Numbered from the stretch's first letter, positions 10,740 to 22,759 are shown. The stretch: 64,000 bases of DNA from Paracyclopina nana (GCA_019096065.1 JAGUCH010000004.1:1984001-2048000); one strand, 5' to 3'. Notes: generated from the sequence alone by a model not told the origin. Numbers and translations: made by a program.

Positions 10740-13700
10740 ATGGGGGAAAGAAAGGAAGAAAAGAAGAAGCCTGGCGAGTACGACCGATTCATTGTTGCCA
10801 CACTTGAAGATACGCCGGTATTTTCAGTCATCGACTCGAATTGGACATCGCCCGACGGCCATTCTTTGTCGTTCTTTATCGGCAAAGCTTTGACTCGCCG
10901 ATACGAAGATGATTTTCGGAAAATGACCTATCCAATCAAGACTGAGGAAGGCCTGAAGGCCATTCGCTTGTTCACGCGGGTTGAGAAAGGTACTTATTCA
11001 TGAAATAGCTACTCGATCTTTAAGGATGCAAAAGATATTTGCCGATTCATCTCTAATGAACGCACTTTTTCAGATGTTGAGGATTTTCGCGTCATGGCTA
11101 CTTTAAAGACCCTGAACAATGAAATTGGATCATTTCATGAGGAGGACCGCCTATCGGGATACAATGGAATGGTCTGGTCCTGGTTTGGAAAGTACATGGC
11201 TGCATTCCACTACGAGAGGAGAGCTTCGGACGGCTCATGGAATTGGACTCCTTGGAGTGTTCAGACTAGATCTGGACTACAATCACTGCAAGGAAGTAAG
11301 TCAGCCTTGCTGACGGACTCGGAGGCCTACAAGAGTTCCGACTTTGAGGTCGCTGTTACCCAAGGATCGGTGAAAGCTGGAACCAAGAGAAAAGGTCAAC
11401 AGCTTATTGAGACACCAGCCAAAAAGCTGGCTCAATCAGCTGCCAATTTGGATAAGGAGTTGATGCCTCCGCCACCAGTGGCTAAGTCAGCATCTACAAC
11501 TGAGACTGAAGTACCTTCAACGTCACTTGAGAGATCGACATCTGAAGTTGTTGAACTCGACCTTGACACATCCTTTGCTGAAATGATTGCCAGGGCAAAA
11601 GTCCAAACCTCTACCACTCAACCCTCAAGAGGAGTCGATGAGAAGGAGGTTTCTACGGCCACATCAACTGCTCCCTCGACTTCTACTGTAACGTCGAACA
11701 TTCTTAGCGGCTCCCAAAACATCACGTTTATGGCTACTGGAAATGAAGATGAGCAATCAGCCGATGTATTGAATTACACGTTCAACCCTGTTGCTGGCGG
11801 GTCGACAGCAAGCTCGTCTGCTCCATCTTCAGCCCGTACGCCCATTGCTCCTGCAGTGGATGTTGCTGAGGAGTATTATGTGGTACTATTGCAATATTTG
11901 CTCGACATTAAGCATGCTTTAACATATTTCTTTATCCTTTAAGGACATCTCTGACCCCAACAACCTGACCATCGTCAATAAGGCGTACTTTGACCAGGCG
12001 CTCAATAAGCTTTTCGAAGACATAAAAGCTCATGTCTCAAGTGAGATTCAAGAGCTCCGCGAGGAGATGATCAAGGATAAGAGTGCGATGTCCAAGAAAT
12101 TGGACAATAAGTTTGCATCAGTATTGGTAAGTCCTACTTTTCCAATGTAAATCTAATTACAAATCAAATGCTTGCCTAACTATTGTAACATGCAAACCAC
12201 ATCCACCATTACGTGTCAACTTTTCAGGAAGTTAAGAAGCAAATGAAGGAAATGAACGTCAAACTTGGAGACGTCTCTCACCAGTCGGCGAGCCCATCTA
12301 AGAACATGCGTGGCAATCTCGATTTAAGAGCAAAGTCAAGGCTGATTTTGTTCCGCTGCCTCCCCTTCAACTTCATGGGTCAAGCTTGTGATGTGTATTT
12401 TGCATGTCACTTCGTACAGGTATGAAATATTTAAATTGATACAACCTAATTATTGCAAGATTTACGTGCTTCTTAACATATGCATTATCATTACAAACAT
12501 TTGTCATTTTGTCATATAGGAACAAGTGTCCTCGTTCATCTTCCCTCACCTTAGAGGCTTGCCATTGAATAAGGTTTACAATACCATGGGGAAGACGTGC
12601 ATGAATACTCTGTTCACAACACTAGCCAGGGCACATCTTATCTTTGGGAAAATTGCTAAGTAAGGAGCTTTATTAAGTCTCATAACTATTTATCTAAATA
12701 ATTGATTACTGCATTGCAGCTCATTGAAGGGACTTCGCTTCAACAAGCGCCCCATCCCAGATGGCGTGCATAGCATTATGGACGACTATCTTGTGCCGGC
12801 AATAGATGACATGTATAAGATCACGGGATCATCTGAAGGCCGCCATCCCTATGACATTCAAAGTTATATCTCGACCCTTCTTGGAACGGACAGAGGAAGC
12901 ATGCTCTACTGCGCCGCCAACAACACCATCAGCCTTCAACAAGCAGCAGAGGTTGTCACCAACTCTGACTTTGAGTTTTATCAACATAATAAGCACATGC
13001 TGCCGCCAAAAGTTGTTGTTCCTGACTACGACGCACACTTGGCAGTGCAAATCAAGCGAGGAGAACAGAAAGGCCACGACTACTCAAAAAACAACATGTC
13101 GGCATTGCCAGAAAAAGCTGTCTCAAAGACTTGTCTCAAAAGTGCAAGTTTGAAATCTTGGACGTCAAAGAGATCCTTCGTCACATCATTGCAGCTGCTC
13201 ACCTTATGGATCAGGATTGGAGGAACCTAACCTTCGATTACGTGGCTTAAGTACCTATGGTAATATTATCACAATAACTACTAGCTGGCTAGCTCGTACC
13301 TATCATAGCATCATGTTTCTTACTTATAGCTACCACACATCTACCGAGAGGTTGTTGCTGAGGTGACGGATATCAACGTGTTGATCAAAAGGTTCTCAGC
13401 TGATGCTGTTGCGTATTTGCCTGAAGTTTACATTGACGCCCCAAGAGCAAGTGCCAATCCTATGCGCAGAAGCTCTGGAAACGTCATCAAGAGAAACTTG
13501 AAGAAAAGCTTTGACACATTGACTGGTGAAGCTGATGACTTAGCCAAACCTGGTCCTTCTACCAAGCAGGTATGCACTTATTCTGCATTCAACTTTGACG
13601 TTTAGTAGATTGCTCATGCTTATTCCTACATACAGCAGGTGCCTCCACAAGTGGACCTACGTGACTCAGACTACGAGGATGATGACGAGGCAGCCGCCGA

Positions 13701-13926
13701 AGCCTTGCAACCGCCGCCAGTGAGTCCACCTAAACCTTCTTTATCATTTCAATCACTTTTACCTACCTTTATTCCTTTTGCCAAATTATCTCGATCAACT
13801 CTTATCCAAAGTGCGTTAGATAACTTTGACACATCTTCTCTCTAGGTTGCCCTTGACCCTTCCAAAAGCCTGCCTCCTGGATACATCACTGATTCTGATT
13901 CTGGTTCTGATGGCAACAACAAGTAG
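10740..13926 (+). CDS. Transposon accessory protein, coiled-coil and Ser/Thr-rich, unrecognised family
   Basis: Multi-exon gene divergent from the transposase. It starts MGERKEEKKKPGEYDRF at 10740. Splices at 10989, about 11879, 12126 and 12420 keep phase. Visible parts are a compact N-terminal globular region of about 170 residues (VMATLKTLNNEIGSFHEEDR; MVWSWFGKYMAAFHYERR), a long Ser/Thr-rich linker, a short coiled coil (IQELREEMIKDKSAMSKKLD; VKKQMKEMNVKLGDV), a conserved-looking helical region (KSRLILFRCLPFNFMGQ; SFIFPHLRGLPLNKVY) and an acidic DSDSGSD tail ending at 13926. Around 13,080-13,150 the reading frame appears to change by one base: LSQKCKFEILDVKEILRHII is in a different frame from the preceding exon. 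This is either a frameshift or an unrecognised splice. Its role could parallel TnpA DNA-binding proteins, but I do not recognise the family. Confidence 0.65.
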
Positions 13927-14503
13927 ATATCAACCAGACAATGCATGAACTGACAGGACAGCCACAGATTGAATGAATTCATGCCTTTCAATCAGTCAAG
14001 CAACTGCGACGTCAAAGACAGAAGAAACATTCCAGTGAAAATGACATTTATTATTATGATATCTTAGTTAACTTGATTTCAAGATAATAACAACTAGCTA
14101 GTATAATAAAAACATCACATAGTCACCTTAACACATAAGCTGCTAAAGGCCTATCAAGGTCGCACTGGGACGAAAAAAGGCCGCTGCAAGAAATGACTGC
14201 CGTGGCATCGTCTCATAGTTTCCGCCTAAAGAAAAAAGATTACTATTGACATCTCATTTTTCTTATCTTGATATTGCCAGACCTATGCAATGTCTATTAG
14301 ATGATATTTTTTGCTACAAGACATGCCAACAACTAAACCATTCATCTCCTAGAAATCTTACATAGATCTGGAGATAAATAAGTAATAATTTAATTGATCC
14401 TAACTACTATGAATCTTAAATTCATCTCCTAGTTTGGCAAATAGTAGGCGATATTAGGCGAGATTTGTATCAATAATTATCTCCAGATTTAGTACTTTTT
14501 TTT
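13927..14503. other. Right subterminal region of the transposon
   Basis: Non-coding. It contains ATCTCCTAG near 14344 and 14424, GATCTGGAGAT near 14365 and ATCTCCAGAT near 14479, the same word family as the left side. No gene is seen. Confidence 0.55.
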
Positions 14504-14534
14504 GTTTCAAAAAATCGAATTTTGGTTTGTGGGG
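14504..14534 (-). repeat. Right terminal inverted repeat of the transposon
   Basis: Reverse complement of the left terminus, ending GGTTTGTGGGG at 14534 and followed by AT. Confidence 0.9.
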
Positions 14535-14757
14535 ATATATTTGCGTGAAGCAACAACGCACATATGAACTCTGCATTAATGTTGACTGTAGCGCGCGTCT
14601 ATAAACCTGAGTTAGCACAGCACTTTTTCTTAAGGTTGCTCTGTGGACTCTTTTCATTGGGCCGATGAACTTATTACAAAGCATATTTGTGAAACTGCAG
14701 CCTTACATTCTGAGCAACGCGAGACCAAAGTAGTAGGGGTCTTCGCAATATTTAATT

Positions 14758-16872
14758 ATGGGGGCAAAGTACCAAATTTTGGTGGCCTTTGGCATTACCA
14801 CAAATATCCTAGGAGGCCTCTGCCAGGTGGACATTCACGAGAAGTCCAAGGATGGCTTCATTAGGGTAAAAGCAGACGAGTCTGCCGGCACCAAGGAGAT
14901 TTACACATCGATGCACCAACTCATTAATTTTTTCGAAGAAGAAAAGGCATACGTGGAGGACATCAAGGCACTCATTGACAAAAAGCTGGTGTCGCAAGCG
15001 GCCGTCTCAGGTACAGAGCATAATTAAGATATCCTGGCATAAATGATCATTTTATTTCACTAAAGGCCTTGGCAGCTACTTGGGATCCTATGATGACATG
15101 ATTGGAGGCCAAGAAGAGGATGAGACATTTTTGTACAATCCCATCAATGTGTACAACTTGATCAGGCACGTGGCAGTTGGTTGGGGCATCGTGGAGAATA
15201 CGCTGAACGAGGAGAAGAAATACAAGAAGGGCCAGCTGCCCAAACGAGTGAGGAGGGTTTTGGCCCGGTCCAAAAAGGCCCACATTCCAGGATCCGAGGA
15301 CTTGGATGGCATTGCTGTTGGCCTGGTCAGATTGCACGATTACTACAAATTCAACACCACGAGGTAATAAACGCAAGTGTTCCTTTTTTTCATTGCTGAA
15401 ATGTGATTGTTGTCCTCGATCTTGCCAGCTTCGTGCAGGAGGGAGTGATTGAATATGGTGATTACAAGTACGAATCCAATGGAGATCTCACTGTGTGGGA
15501 TGCCTTCAAAATTGGAGTCAAGGGCGCCAACACTCTGCTCCTGGGCTCCGGCTTGGATATCATGTTGAACGCTTTTGAAAAGGCCAAAACGGACGGGGTG
15601 TCGGTGCCTCCTTTTGTCGAGGCTTTGGACATGAAAGTCTTGAGGAATCTCATCAAAACGGCCAAGACCGTTCACGACCAAAAGCTGGATCGATGGGGAC
15701 CCAGAACGCCCCAACATTCAGGTAAGCTTTCAAAGTTGATGGCCGAAAAACATAATTCAACTTTTGAGCATTCGAACAGTGAACCCTGTGCCCTTTGACA
15801 AGAGGCTGGCCAAGAAGAAGAAGTTCCAGCAAGTCAAATCTCTGCCAGTCAAGCTCAATGACGAGTCCATCATTGGAACCGGAGTGGAAAAGGAGCAATA
15901 TATCCAATTATGCAGAGGAATCGACCTGAGGCCTCCATCTGTTACCAAGGACCTGATTTGCAAGTACGAAGTGGGACACAGTGCGTACTACAGATACGGG
16001 CCACGCAAAGTTGAAATTGTCAGCTACAATCCCTACATTGCTGTCATGCATGAGTTCATCACTCCAGGTAGAGCAGAAAAGCCAATTTCTATAAGCGATG
16101 AACTATTTTAATAGATTAATAGATTAAAATCTTGGAATCTTTTTTCGTTCAAGGTGAGATCAAAGAAATGCTGGAAATTGCTGCGCCCAAGTTGAGGAGG
16201 TCATCCATGGTTGGCAGCAAGTATAATGGGTCCATGGACGATTACAGAGTTTCAGAGCAAACTTGGATCAACGAAGAAATGAGCCCACAAGGAGCTGGTC
16301 GACTCACGACGAGGATCGAGAACTTTGTGGGGCTCAAGGCTTACTCGACGTTGGATGCCGAATTGTACCAAGTGGCCAATTACGGCATTGCTGGCCAATA
16401 CGATGTGCACTATGACCAGGTGTTGATGGGCAACGACGCAGCTGGCAACATCCAGAGACGTGAAGTTTTCAACAGGTTTGCAGGAGATCGAATGGCAACC
16501 GTAAGTTACATGGGACTCTAAATTGAAAAATACTATTCTGGACACTACTTGAGTTACGTTTAGATCATGGGATACTTGAGCGACGTCCAATTGGGAGGCC
16601 ACACAGTGTTCCCCACCGTGGGAGCCTATGTCAGGCCGCAAAAAGGGTCCATGGTCATATGGTGGAACATGGACAAAGCTGGAGGCTACGATTGGAGGAC
16701 ACGGCACGGAGGCTGCCCAGTCATGGTTGGCAGCAAATGGATCACCAACAAGTGGGTCCGCATCAATTCCCAAATGTTCCACCGACCTTGCCCAAAATAC
16801 ACCTCCAGGCAGCTCAGACAATTCAGAAGCCAGCACAAGCTCCGCAGAGGAGAATGCTTCACAGAGCCTTAA
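14758..16872 (+). CDS. P4HA: Prolyl 4-hydroxylase subunit alpha
   Basis: About 595 residues in six exons; human P4HA1 has 534. It hydroxylates proline in collagen-type sequences in the ER lumen, using Fe(II), 2-oxoglutarate and ascorbate, in complex with PDI. The start MGAKYQILVAFGITTNILGG is a signal peptide. The N-terminal dimerisation region (SMHQLINFFEEEKAYVEDIK) is followed by a peptide-substrate-binding TPR-like region. The C-terminal dioxygenase domain shows the iron-binding H-x-D in QYDVHYDQVL, the distal His in TRHGGCPVMVGSKW and the 2-oxoglutarate-binding Lys in SKW. The distal part, TRHGGCPVMVGSKWITNKW, closely matches the family. It lies 220 bp from the right end of the transposon and originally probably stood head-to-head with the carbonic-anhydrase-related gene. 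Its 3' end converges on MNAT1. Confidence 0.93.
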
Positions 16873-16929
16873 TTGTCATCGTATACATTTCACACATCAC
16901 AGGCATAAATGGTTGGTTTTTTAAATCCC

Positions 16930-17873
16930 CTAGAAACTGTCAAAATAAAGGCCACACATGGCTTCTTGTATGGCTCGTAAAGCACCGATTGATTCGACAT
17001 ATCCTGCCGCCTTCTCAAACTCTTCCGCTGGCCGAATGTGCTTGTTGAAGGCATTTTTGACCACTGCTATCTCATTCAACGGCGGCTGAGGACCCTCAAA
17101 CGTCAAGAGCAGGTCTTGGTACACAAAAGGCTTGGCCTCCAGGATCGGCCGGGCGTGCACAATGTAGTCTTTTTTGGCCAGAGTGAAATCTGCGGCCGAG
17201 GTGAACTTTGCTTTTTGATGCTCCTCTATCACTGATTTGGCATCAACGTTAGAAAACATCAGGTCGTCGATGAGCTTCTCCTTGTTCTTCATCTTGGCTG
17301 TCTTTGCTTCGGAATCAACTAAGGCGTCTTCAGCCTTCCTCTTTGCCTCCACTCTTTTCTCGTTGGCAATGATGTCTTCGAGCTCGAGCTTCTCGGTGGA
17401 AATTCTGTTCCTGTTTTTGCTGATGAAATCCTTGTTGGCATCTTTGTAGTCCTGAATTTGCCTCTTGGTCTCCTCGATATCTATGTTGTTTGACAGGTTG
17501 TAAATGATGTCTTCGATCATCTCCAGGTAATCATTGAATTCGTACAATGAGTTGAAGTCTTCGCGCGTTTTGCAAAAGTCCCGCAAAATTCGCCTTCGAA
17601 TTTCCACCTCTTTATCGATGAAAGCATCTTCGAACAGTTGTAACTTGAAGTTGCCTCGCCTCAGTGGAATTTCACACTCTGGACACGCTCCAGAGCCTGG
17701 GAATTTGTCGTTATTAAGTATTTGGTTCTTATCTTTGAGGCCTTCTTCTTACCTTTTGCAAAGAGAGTTTCCACGCAACTTCTGCACAATCCATGGCCAC
17801 AGACGTTGACCAGCAATTCCATAGACGGATTGCGATATTTGGTCGTTTTGCATACTGGACACTCGAAATCCAT
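16930..17873 (-). CDS. MNAT1: CDK-activating kinase assembly factor MAT1
   Basis: About 295 residues in two exons (17873-17753 and 17696-16930). MAT1 stabilises CDK7-cyclin H and anchors the kinase to TFIIH for transcription initiation and cell-cycle control. The N-terminus is the C3HC4 [37 protein letters not shown] and, after the intron, [19 protein letters not shown] long charged central helix ([20 protein letters not shown]) follows, then a hydrophobic C-terminus that would bind CDK7-cyclin H. It is divergent from the MH1 zinc-finger gene, with TTGTTTAC (GTAAACAA) at 17921-17928 about 50 bp upstream of the ATG. Its last codons overlap the probable polyadenylation signal of P4HA on the other strand. 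Confidence 0.93.
16944..16949 (+). other. Probable P4HA polyadenylation signal inside MNAT1 coding sequence
   Basis: AATAAA, about 70 nt after the P4HA stop. It is the only such hexamer in the interval, so the 3' end of the P4HA transcript would run antisense into the last MNAT1 exon. Confidence 0.5.
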
Positions 17874-18344
17874 TTTGATATCTGACTTTCAAGTTCCGAC
17901 TTGCAAGATACTTTTTGTTATTGTTTACTTTTCCATCAGGACGAGTGCTGTGCAATGTAAGGAATATTCCCATTGGATGTGAAGTATGCTGCCAAATGAT
18001 CATTTTTGAAGAGAAAAAGCCGCTGGTTGCAAACAATCGATGATATTAGGGTAAGTTTCCTTTAAGAACCCAATATGAGCAAAGTGAATGAAAAATAATG
18101 TGCCTCACATTTAGCAGCACAGTGCTCAAATCCATGATTTTTTCACAGAGTTATCAAATGCTTCAACGAAAACACACAGCTATTAAGAATCAGTAAAAGA
18201 CTGTTTTTGACACAAATTGGCTACAATTGGTAGGGGTCACTGGAAAAGTCTTTTGGAGGCAAGCAAAACGTAAACAAGGTCGGGAGTCGGAAGACGCTTA
18301 GTTTGTTCGCGGTGGTGATGCGTGCGTAACAGCAACAAAGCAAA
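17874..18344. promoter_or_regulatory. Shared promoter region of MNAT1 and the MH1 zinc-finger gene
   Basis: A 471-bp head-to-head spacer. It carries GTAAACAA-type cores near both starts: reverse orientation at 17921-17928, 50 bp from the MNAT1 ATG, and forward at 18270-18277, 75 bp from the MH1 gene ATG. No gene is visible. Confidence 0.5.
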
Positions 18345-21300
18345 ATGAAGATCGTGTTTGACGACACCAGGAGCATCCTCAAAGAGCTCGTCGGGCTCTA
18401 CATGTCTCTGCCGGATGACCTGAGGACGTCCAGCGAGTTAATTCCGGCATCGGAGCTCATTTTTGAGGCCACTGAGTAAGTCATCACTTTCCGTCAAATT
18501 ATTATGTGCGTGGCCATTTCGCGGATTTTGTGCTTCTTGTTGTTGCTACAAAAAATCAGTTGTCATTTGGCGGATTTTGAAACCAAAGCTGTAGCAATAT
18601 TTACCTTAGGAGTTTGCGTCAATCGACGCAATTTTGTTACAAGAATAATGGAGCTCTATGTCCATACTGGCTTTTACCGGTTTAGGCAGTGCTAATAAAA
18701 GCCCCTTAATATTATGCCGAGGAAGAATGCTGTCAATGGGTTCTGTCAATGTTTTTGATGTGGGATGAAAAATGCTGAATTGTTTTTCGTAGGTTCATCA
18801 ATTTTTTGAAAGACAAAATGGGGCTGAGACCAGGGAAATCAGTGGTTAATAAAGTGCTGGATGACCCTTGGAGCGTGCATGGAAATGTCACCAAGACCAA
18901 AGGAACACAAACTGCCTTGAACGTTATTCCTAACCGGCAAAACACGATTGTCAACCAAATTCCTCCCACGAGAATCAGCTTGGCCCAGCCCAAGATCATC
19001 CATACGGTCACTCCGGACGGCCGGGACACGATCAAAACAGTGATGCCAAAGTCAGTTGACAGCAGCGTTGGCACTCATTTCTTGGCTTCTCCCACCATAA
19101 TGAGTGTCAATGGAGGCCCTCGCACTGTCACAACAACCAATGCTTCTGGCCCTCAAAAACCAATCACAATCATGGCCAAGGATCCAAACACAGGTATCAT
19201 GAAGCCGGTGACCCTTTATCCGAAAAATACATTTACCAACGCCGCTGGCGTCACCACGATACAGTTAGGACCTAACCCGAGCAACATAAGGTAAGACCAT
19301 TGCAATATTAAAATGTGCATCAGTGATAATCTCTCTTGTGCGTAGGCTGGCCTCAACAGCTTCATCTGGACTCACAGCCGTAGGTAGTGCTGGAAAGCCA
19401 ATTGTGATTGGGGCTGGTGGGGTAAGAATGCCTGTCATGGTTCGAGCTCCTGGCGTGGCTGGTCCCAAAGTAGCCGCTGTTGAGGAGCACGGTGTCATCT
19501 GCAAGGAAGGCTGCACTTGTCCCCTTATGAACGGAGCAACGATCAATGAAAAGATGCAAAACAAGCTGTGGATGTACTTGAAAAGTTGCTTGAAGATTCA
19601 GCCCAAAGACGCCGAGACACTGTTGACCTACAGCTGGATTCAAGAGGACATTTTCATGAATCTTCTGCTGAACTTGCCCCGCGTCGCATTCTTCAAGTTG
19701 TGCAGAGTCGTGAATTTTGCCCTCGCCAACAACTATTCAGGTAAGCTGATTGATATAAATATGCTGACTTTTGGTTGCCTAAAAGTAGCACATTTTAGGA
19801 GAGAAGAAGCACTGCGTGCTGATAAAAAAGCGCTGCAAGAATCTGATTGACGGAATGCTTTTCATCAAGGGTCAAAACTACGCATTGCCCACTGTTCTTG
19901 TCAAGATGTTCCGAGAAGGCTACGACACCAAGCCTCTGAGCTCCTTGGTCTTGGAAAGTCTCACTGATTGTGAGATGACAAATGATGCGCTGATGCGTAA
20001 AAACTATCTGTGTATTAACCCGTTCCACTTTGGGTATGAAACGCCGGCCCCTGCCACAGATCCGACGCAAAACCACCTTTGTCGAAAGCACATGAGGCTG
20101 CAATCCTTGGCCTCGACTCTGCAGCCCATTTGCAAAGTTTGCAGGAAGGTGCAAACTGAAGAGGATCTCACCGATGGGTTCTTCAACGTGAAAAAGACCT
20201 CAACTGGCGAGCTAACGACAACAAAGGCCGCAGCCTCCAATTCGGTGAAGGTCAAGACGGAGGTTGTGGAAAAGGAGACCAACGAAGAAGTGTCCATCGA
20301 GGAGCTGGACCGAGATTTCCAGGGAATGCTTGACAGCATTGAAGATCAGGTCAAGGACGAGCTCGAGGAAGTGCTTGACATTCAGGAGGACGAGGAGGAC
20401 AACAAGGCCAACTTGAGGCTGGACGTAGGTCCAGCTGCCAATGCGAACAAAAGACCGCTCGAAGATTCCACCAACCAGACTCCTGTGGCGAAAAAGCTCA
20501 AGACTTACGTGCGCGAAAAGAGGCCCAGTAATGCCAACTTCCAATGTTGGCAATGCCTCAGCTGGTTCGTCGAGAAAGTTGAGCTCAAGACCCACTCTTG
20601 TCTGAACAGCTTGAAGATCACGGGTGGCCACATATTCACGTGTCATTTCTGTGCCACGTGCTCAGACGATTTGGAGAAGCTGCGGCCTCATGTGCAGCAG
20701 TGCAAAAAGTTCAACTTGGCACCGCTCAAATGCTTCATGAAATTCGAGTCTGTTATCACGTCCACTTTTGGATCGGCCAAAGAAAGCTCCAGGTCGACGC
20801 GAGCAAAGAAGAGCGACCAGCCTTCCAAGTGTGCCTCGTGTGGCATCGTTTTCCCCTCCAAATCTGAGCTGACGTTGCACAACTCAAAGCCCAAGTGCAA
20901 GAGCGTTAAATGCGAGAAGTGTGACAAGAACTTTGCCAATGATCGAACCTTGGAAAAGCATGCATGCAACAGCGATGACTTGAATGAATCCAGCAACGCC
21001 GACGACACTCGAGTGGATCAGGACATCAAAGTCATCAAGTTGGATAGGAACAAGATCAATCACCAGGTAATTTAATCAAAAATATTGCAACAGCAAGACG
21101 TGAACTAACTGAAAATTAACTCCTTCTGTAGCCGGTCAAATGCTTCGAATGTGGAAATATGCTACAGTCATATGAACTTTTGAAAGCCCATCAAACTGTG
21201 TTGAACCACTGCGGCACCTGCATCTCACCCTTCAAAACCACGTGCGAACTTTTGCGTCACACTTGTCCCGGTCACCTGTCACCAAAGGTGGATAAGAGGG

Positions 21301-21449
21301 TTCGCATCAAGACCGAACCAGGGCTGTCATCAGATGCTGCGTCAATGAGCCCTGTTGTGGTCTTGAAGAATATCAGCGACTCAAGCATCCCTGCGATTGT
21401 AGATGACGAAGACGCTCCTTTGGGGTTGTCTCGCAAAAAGTCCAAATGA
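18345..21449 (+). CDS. MH1-domain (SMAD-like) plus C2HC/C2H2 zinc-finger protein
   Basis: About 870 residues in five exons, starting MKIVFDDTRSILKELVGLYM at 18345. The first 50 residues are helical and the next 190 are a low-complexity Thr/Pro/Gly-rich region. An MH1-like domain follows: a helix (LWMYLKSCLKIQPKDAETLL), KKHCVLIKKRCKNLIDGMLF, YALPTVLVKMFR, LTDCEM and YLCINPFHFG. The four zinc ligands of SMAD MH1 (three Cys and one His, ending C-x-NP-x-H) are all present. After an acidic linker come about six fingers, mostly C2HC: FQCWQCLSWF, FTCHFCATCS, SKCASCGIVF, VKCEKCDKNF, VKCFECGNML and HCGTCISPF. No MH2 domain is seen, so this is not a receptor-regulated SMAD. A nuclear DNA-binding protein is inferred. 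It is divergent from MNAT1. Confidence 0.75.
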
Positions 21450-21550
21450 AATTATATTGATTCTGATTCTGAATGGACAACGACCACATTTAATGATTGA
21501 AATATAATTTAGCTACTAGTAAATGCTGATCAGTGCATCGACAACTGCAT

Positions 21551-22759
21551 CTAATGATTGAAATACAATTTAGCTACGAGTAGTTGCAGAACATCGCCCA
21601 GTTGATTGAAGGACACGCCCAGGAAAAAGCCAACATATCCTCCAATTTCTGCAACAAGCGACAGCCCGCTGTAAGCATATTGGCTTGTCGTAACTGTCAC
21701 GGCTTCTGGATATTCAATTGTCAGTGTGCTCCCTCCTGCATAGTTCAAAGTGGTAATTGGCTTAATAGTCAGAGAAGAGCATGGGCGGTAGCAATTCTGG
21801 CTGATTTTCTTGTTGTTCCTTATTTTCTTGTAGAAGTACTCACTTGCCAGTTGACCTTGGGTAGCATTGGTGCAAGTGTTAGTGGCATTCTCTGTAAAAG
21901 GCGTTTTGCACCCAAAAATGCTCTCTAATTCTGCGTCCAGTTCACCGAGGTTGCAGTCGTCATAGTCGTAGCTGTCACCAGGCTCGCACTTTTCTCCCAA
22001 ATAATCAAGTAGGTGGAATGCATCGAGGCTTATTTTAAGGTGCTGTTTAATTCCCAAGATTGCATCCGTTTGTATATAGCCAACGGAGGATGGAGGTGAG
22101 CGCCAAATTCCGGCAGAGTGAATGAATATTGTAGCATTCTGCTTATATGCAATACCAATCTTTATAATTCCAAATTCCAGAGCATTTTTAGGGTGCTTCA
22201 AAGTGAAGCACCGTCCAAAATGAGGCGTCATAGAGCTCGTCCAATTTAACACGTTAACAGCATAATGCTGGACCACATCATCATCAAAAGTGTACACTAT
22301 CTCGGACACTATTTCTGTTAATGGGATCATCATCATTTCATGCAAGACATGCGGGTCTGTGCAATTTCCCGCCCAATTTCCTCTTATTGAGTAATCATTC
22401 CTACAATGATAGTTTAATGATGATTTGCCTATTTATGAATACTAAACACTTTTTATAGGATTCCTAAGAGAGTTGTTAAAAAATCTAAAATATGGCACAC
22501 TTAGTTAATATGCTGTATATATTGAGAATTACGTTGAAATTCCACAACCAGCCAAAATGTCTGGTCGCAAGTAAGCAGCATAAGACGGACATATTGAAAT
22601 TTCAGGACTTATTTGATCCCTGGGCCTTTCGATCGAAATTTTTGTAACTTGCGGGTGCAGAAAGAACTTTTCGATGCAATTCCAGCCCTGAAACAATACA
22701 AACCCCAAGCAAACTATGAAAACACAGAAAGGTACAACCTTCCCAGCAGAACTTTTCAT
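21551..22759 (-). CDS. DEG/ENaC-family sodium channel subunit
   Basis: About 330 residues, at least two exons, with ATG at 22759. Degenerin/ENaC/pickpocket channels are trimeric amiloride-sensitive cation channels of the plasma membrane. TM1 is VVPFCVFIVCLGFVLFQGW, followed by the usual post-TM1 region (ISPEISICPSY). The extracellular domain has several N-glycosylation sites and a cysteine-rich stretch (GCKTPFTENATNTCTNATQG; QNCYRPCSS). TM2 is preceded by SGLSLVAEIGGYVGFFLGVS, which carries the family G-x-S selectivity motif. The intracellular C-terminus is only about 20 residues and the protein is shorter than typical members (450-700). I may have missed an exon, or the channel may be genuinely compact. 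It converges on the MH1 gene with 101 bp between stops. Confidence 0.8.

Larger units (their letters stand above)
6828..14534. mobile_element. CACTA-like (CMC/EnSpm) DNA transposon, two genes, near-complete
   Basis: A 7.7-kb element bounded by about 31-bp terminal inverted repeats beginning CCCCACAAACCAAAATTCG, identical except for one single-base indel. Both ends are flanked by the dinucleotide AT (6826-6827 and 14535-14536), compatible with a 2-bp target duplication. Inside are a minus-strand transposase gene and a divergent plus-strand accessory gene, with subterminal regions carrying repeated ATCTCCAG/CTGGAGAT and ATCTCCTAG words. That arrangement is typical of CACTA elements. The nearly identical ends and long open frames suggest a recent insertion. 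The transposase looks whole; the accessory gene shows one apparent frame change. Superfamily assignment rests on transposase motifs, since the ends do not read CACTA. Confidence 0.85.

Noticed and set aside
16252-16836. 194-codon frame opposite P4HA
   Set aside because: Antisense to the conserved dioxygenase domain and crosses a P4HA intron; no family resemblance.
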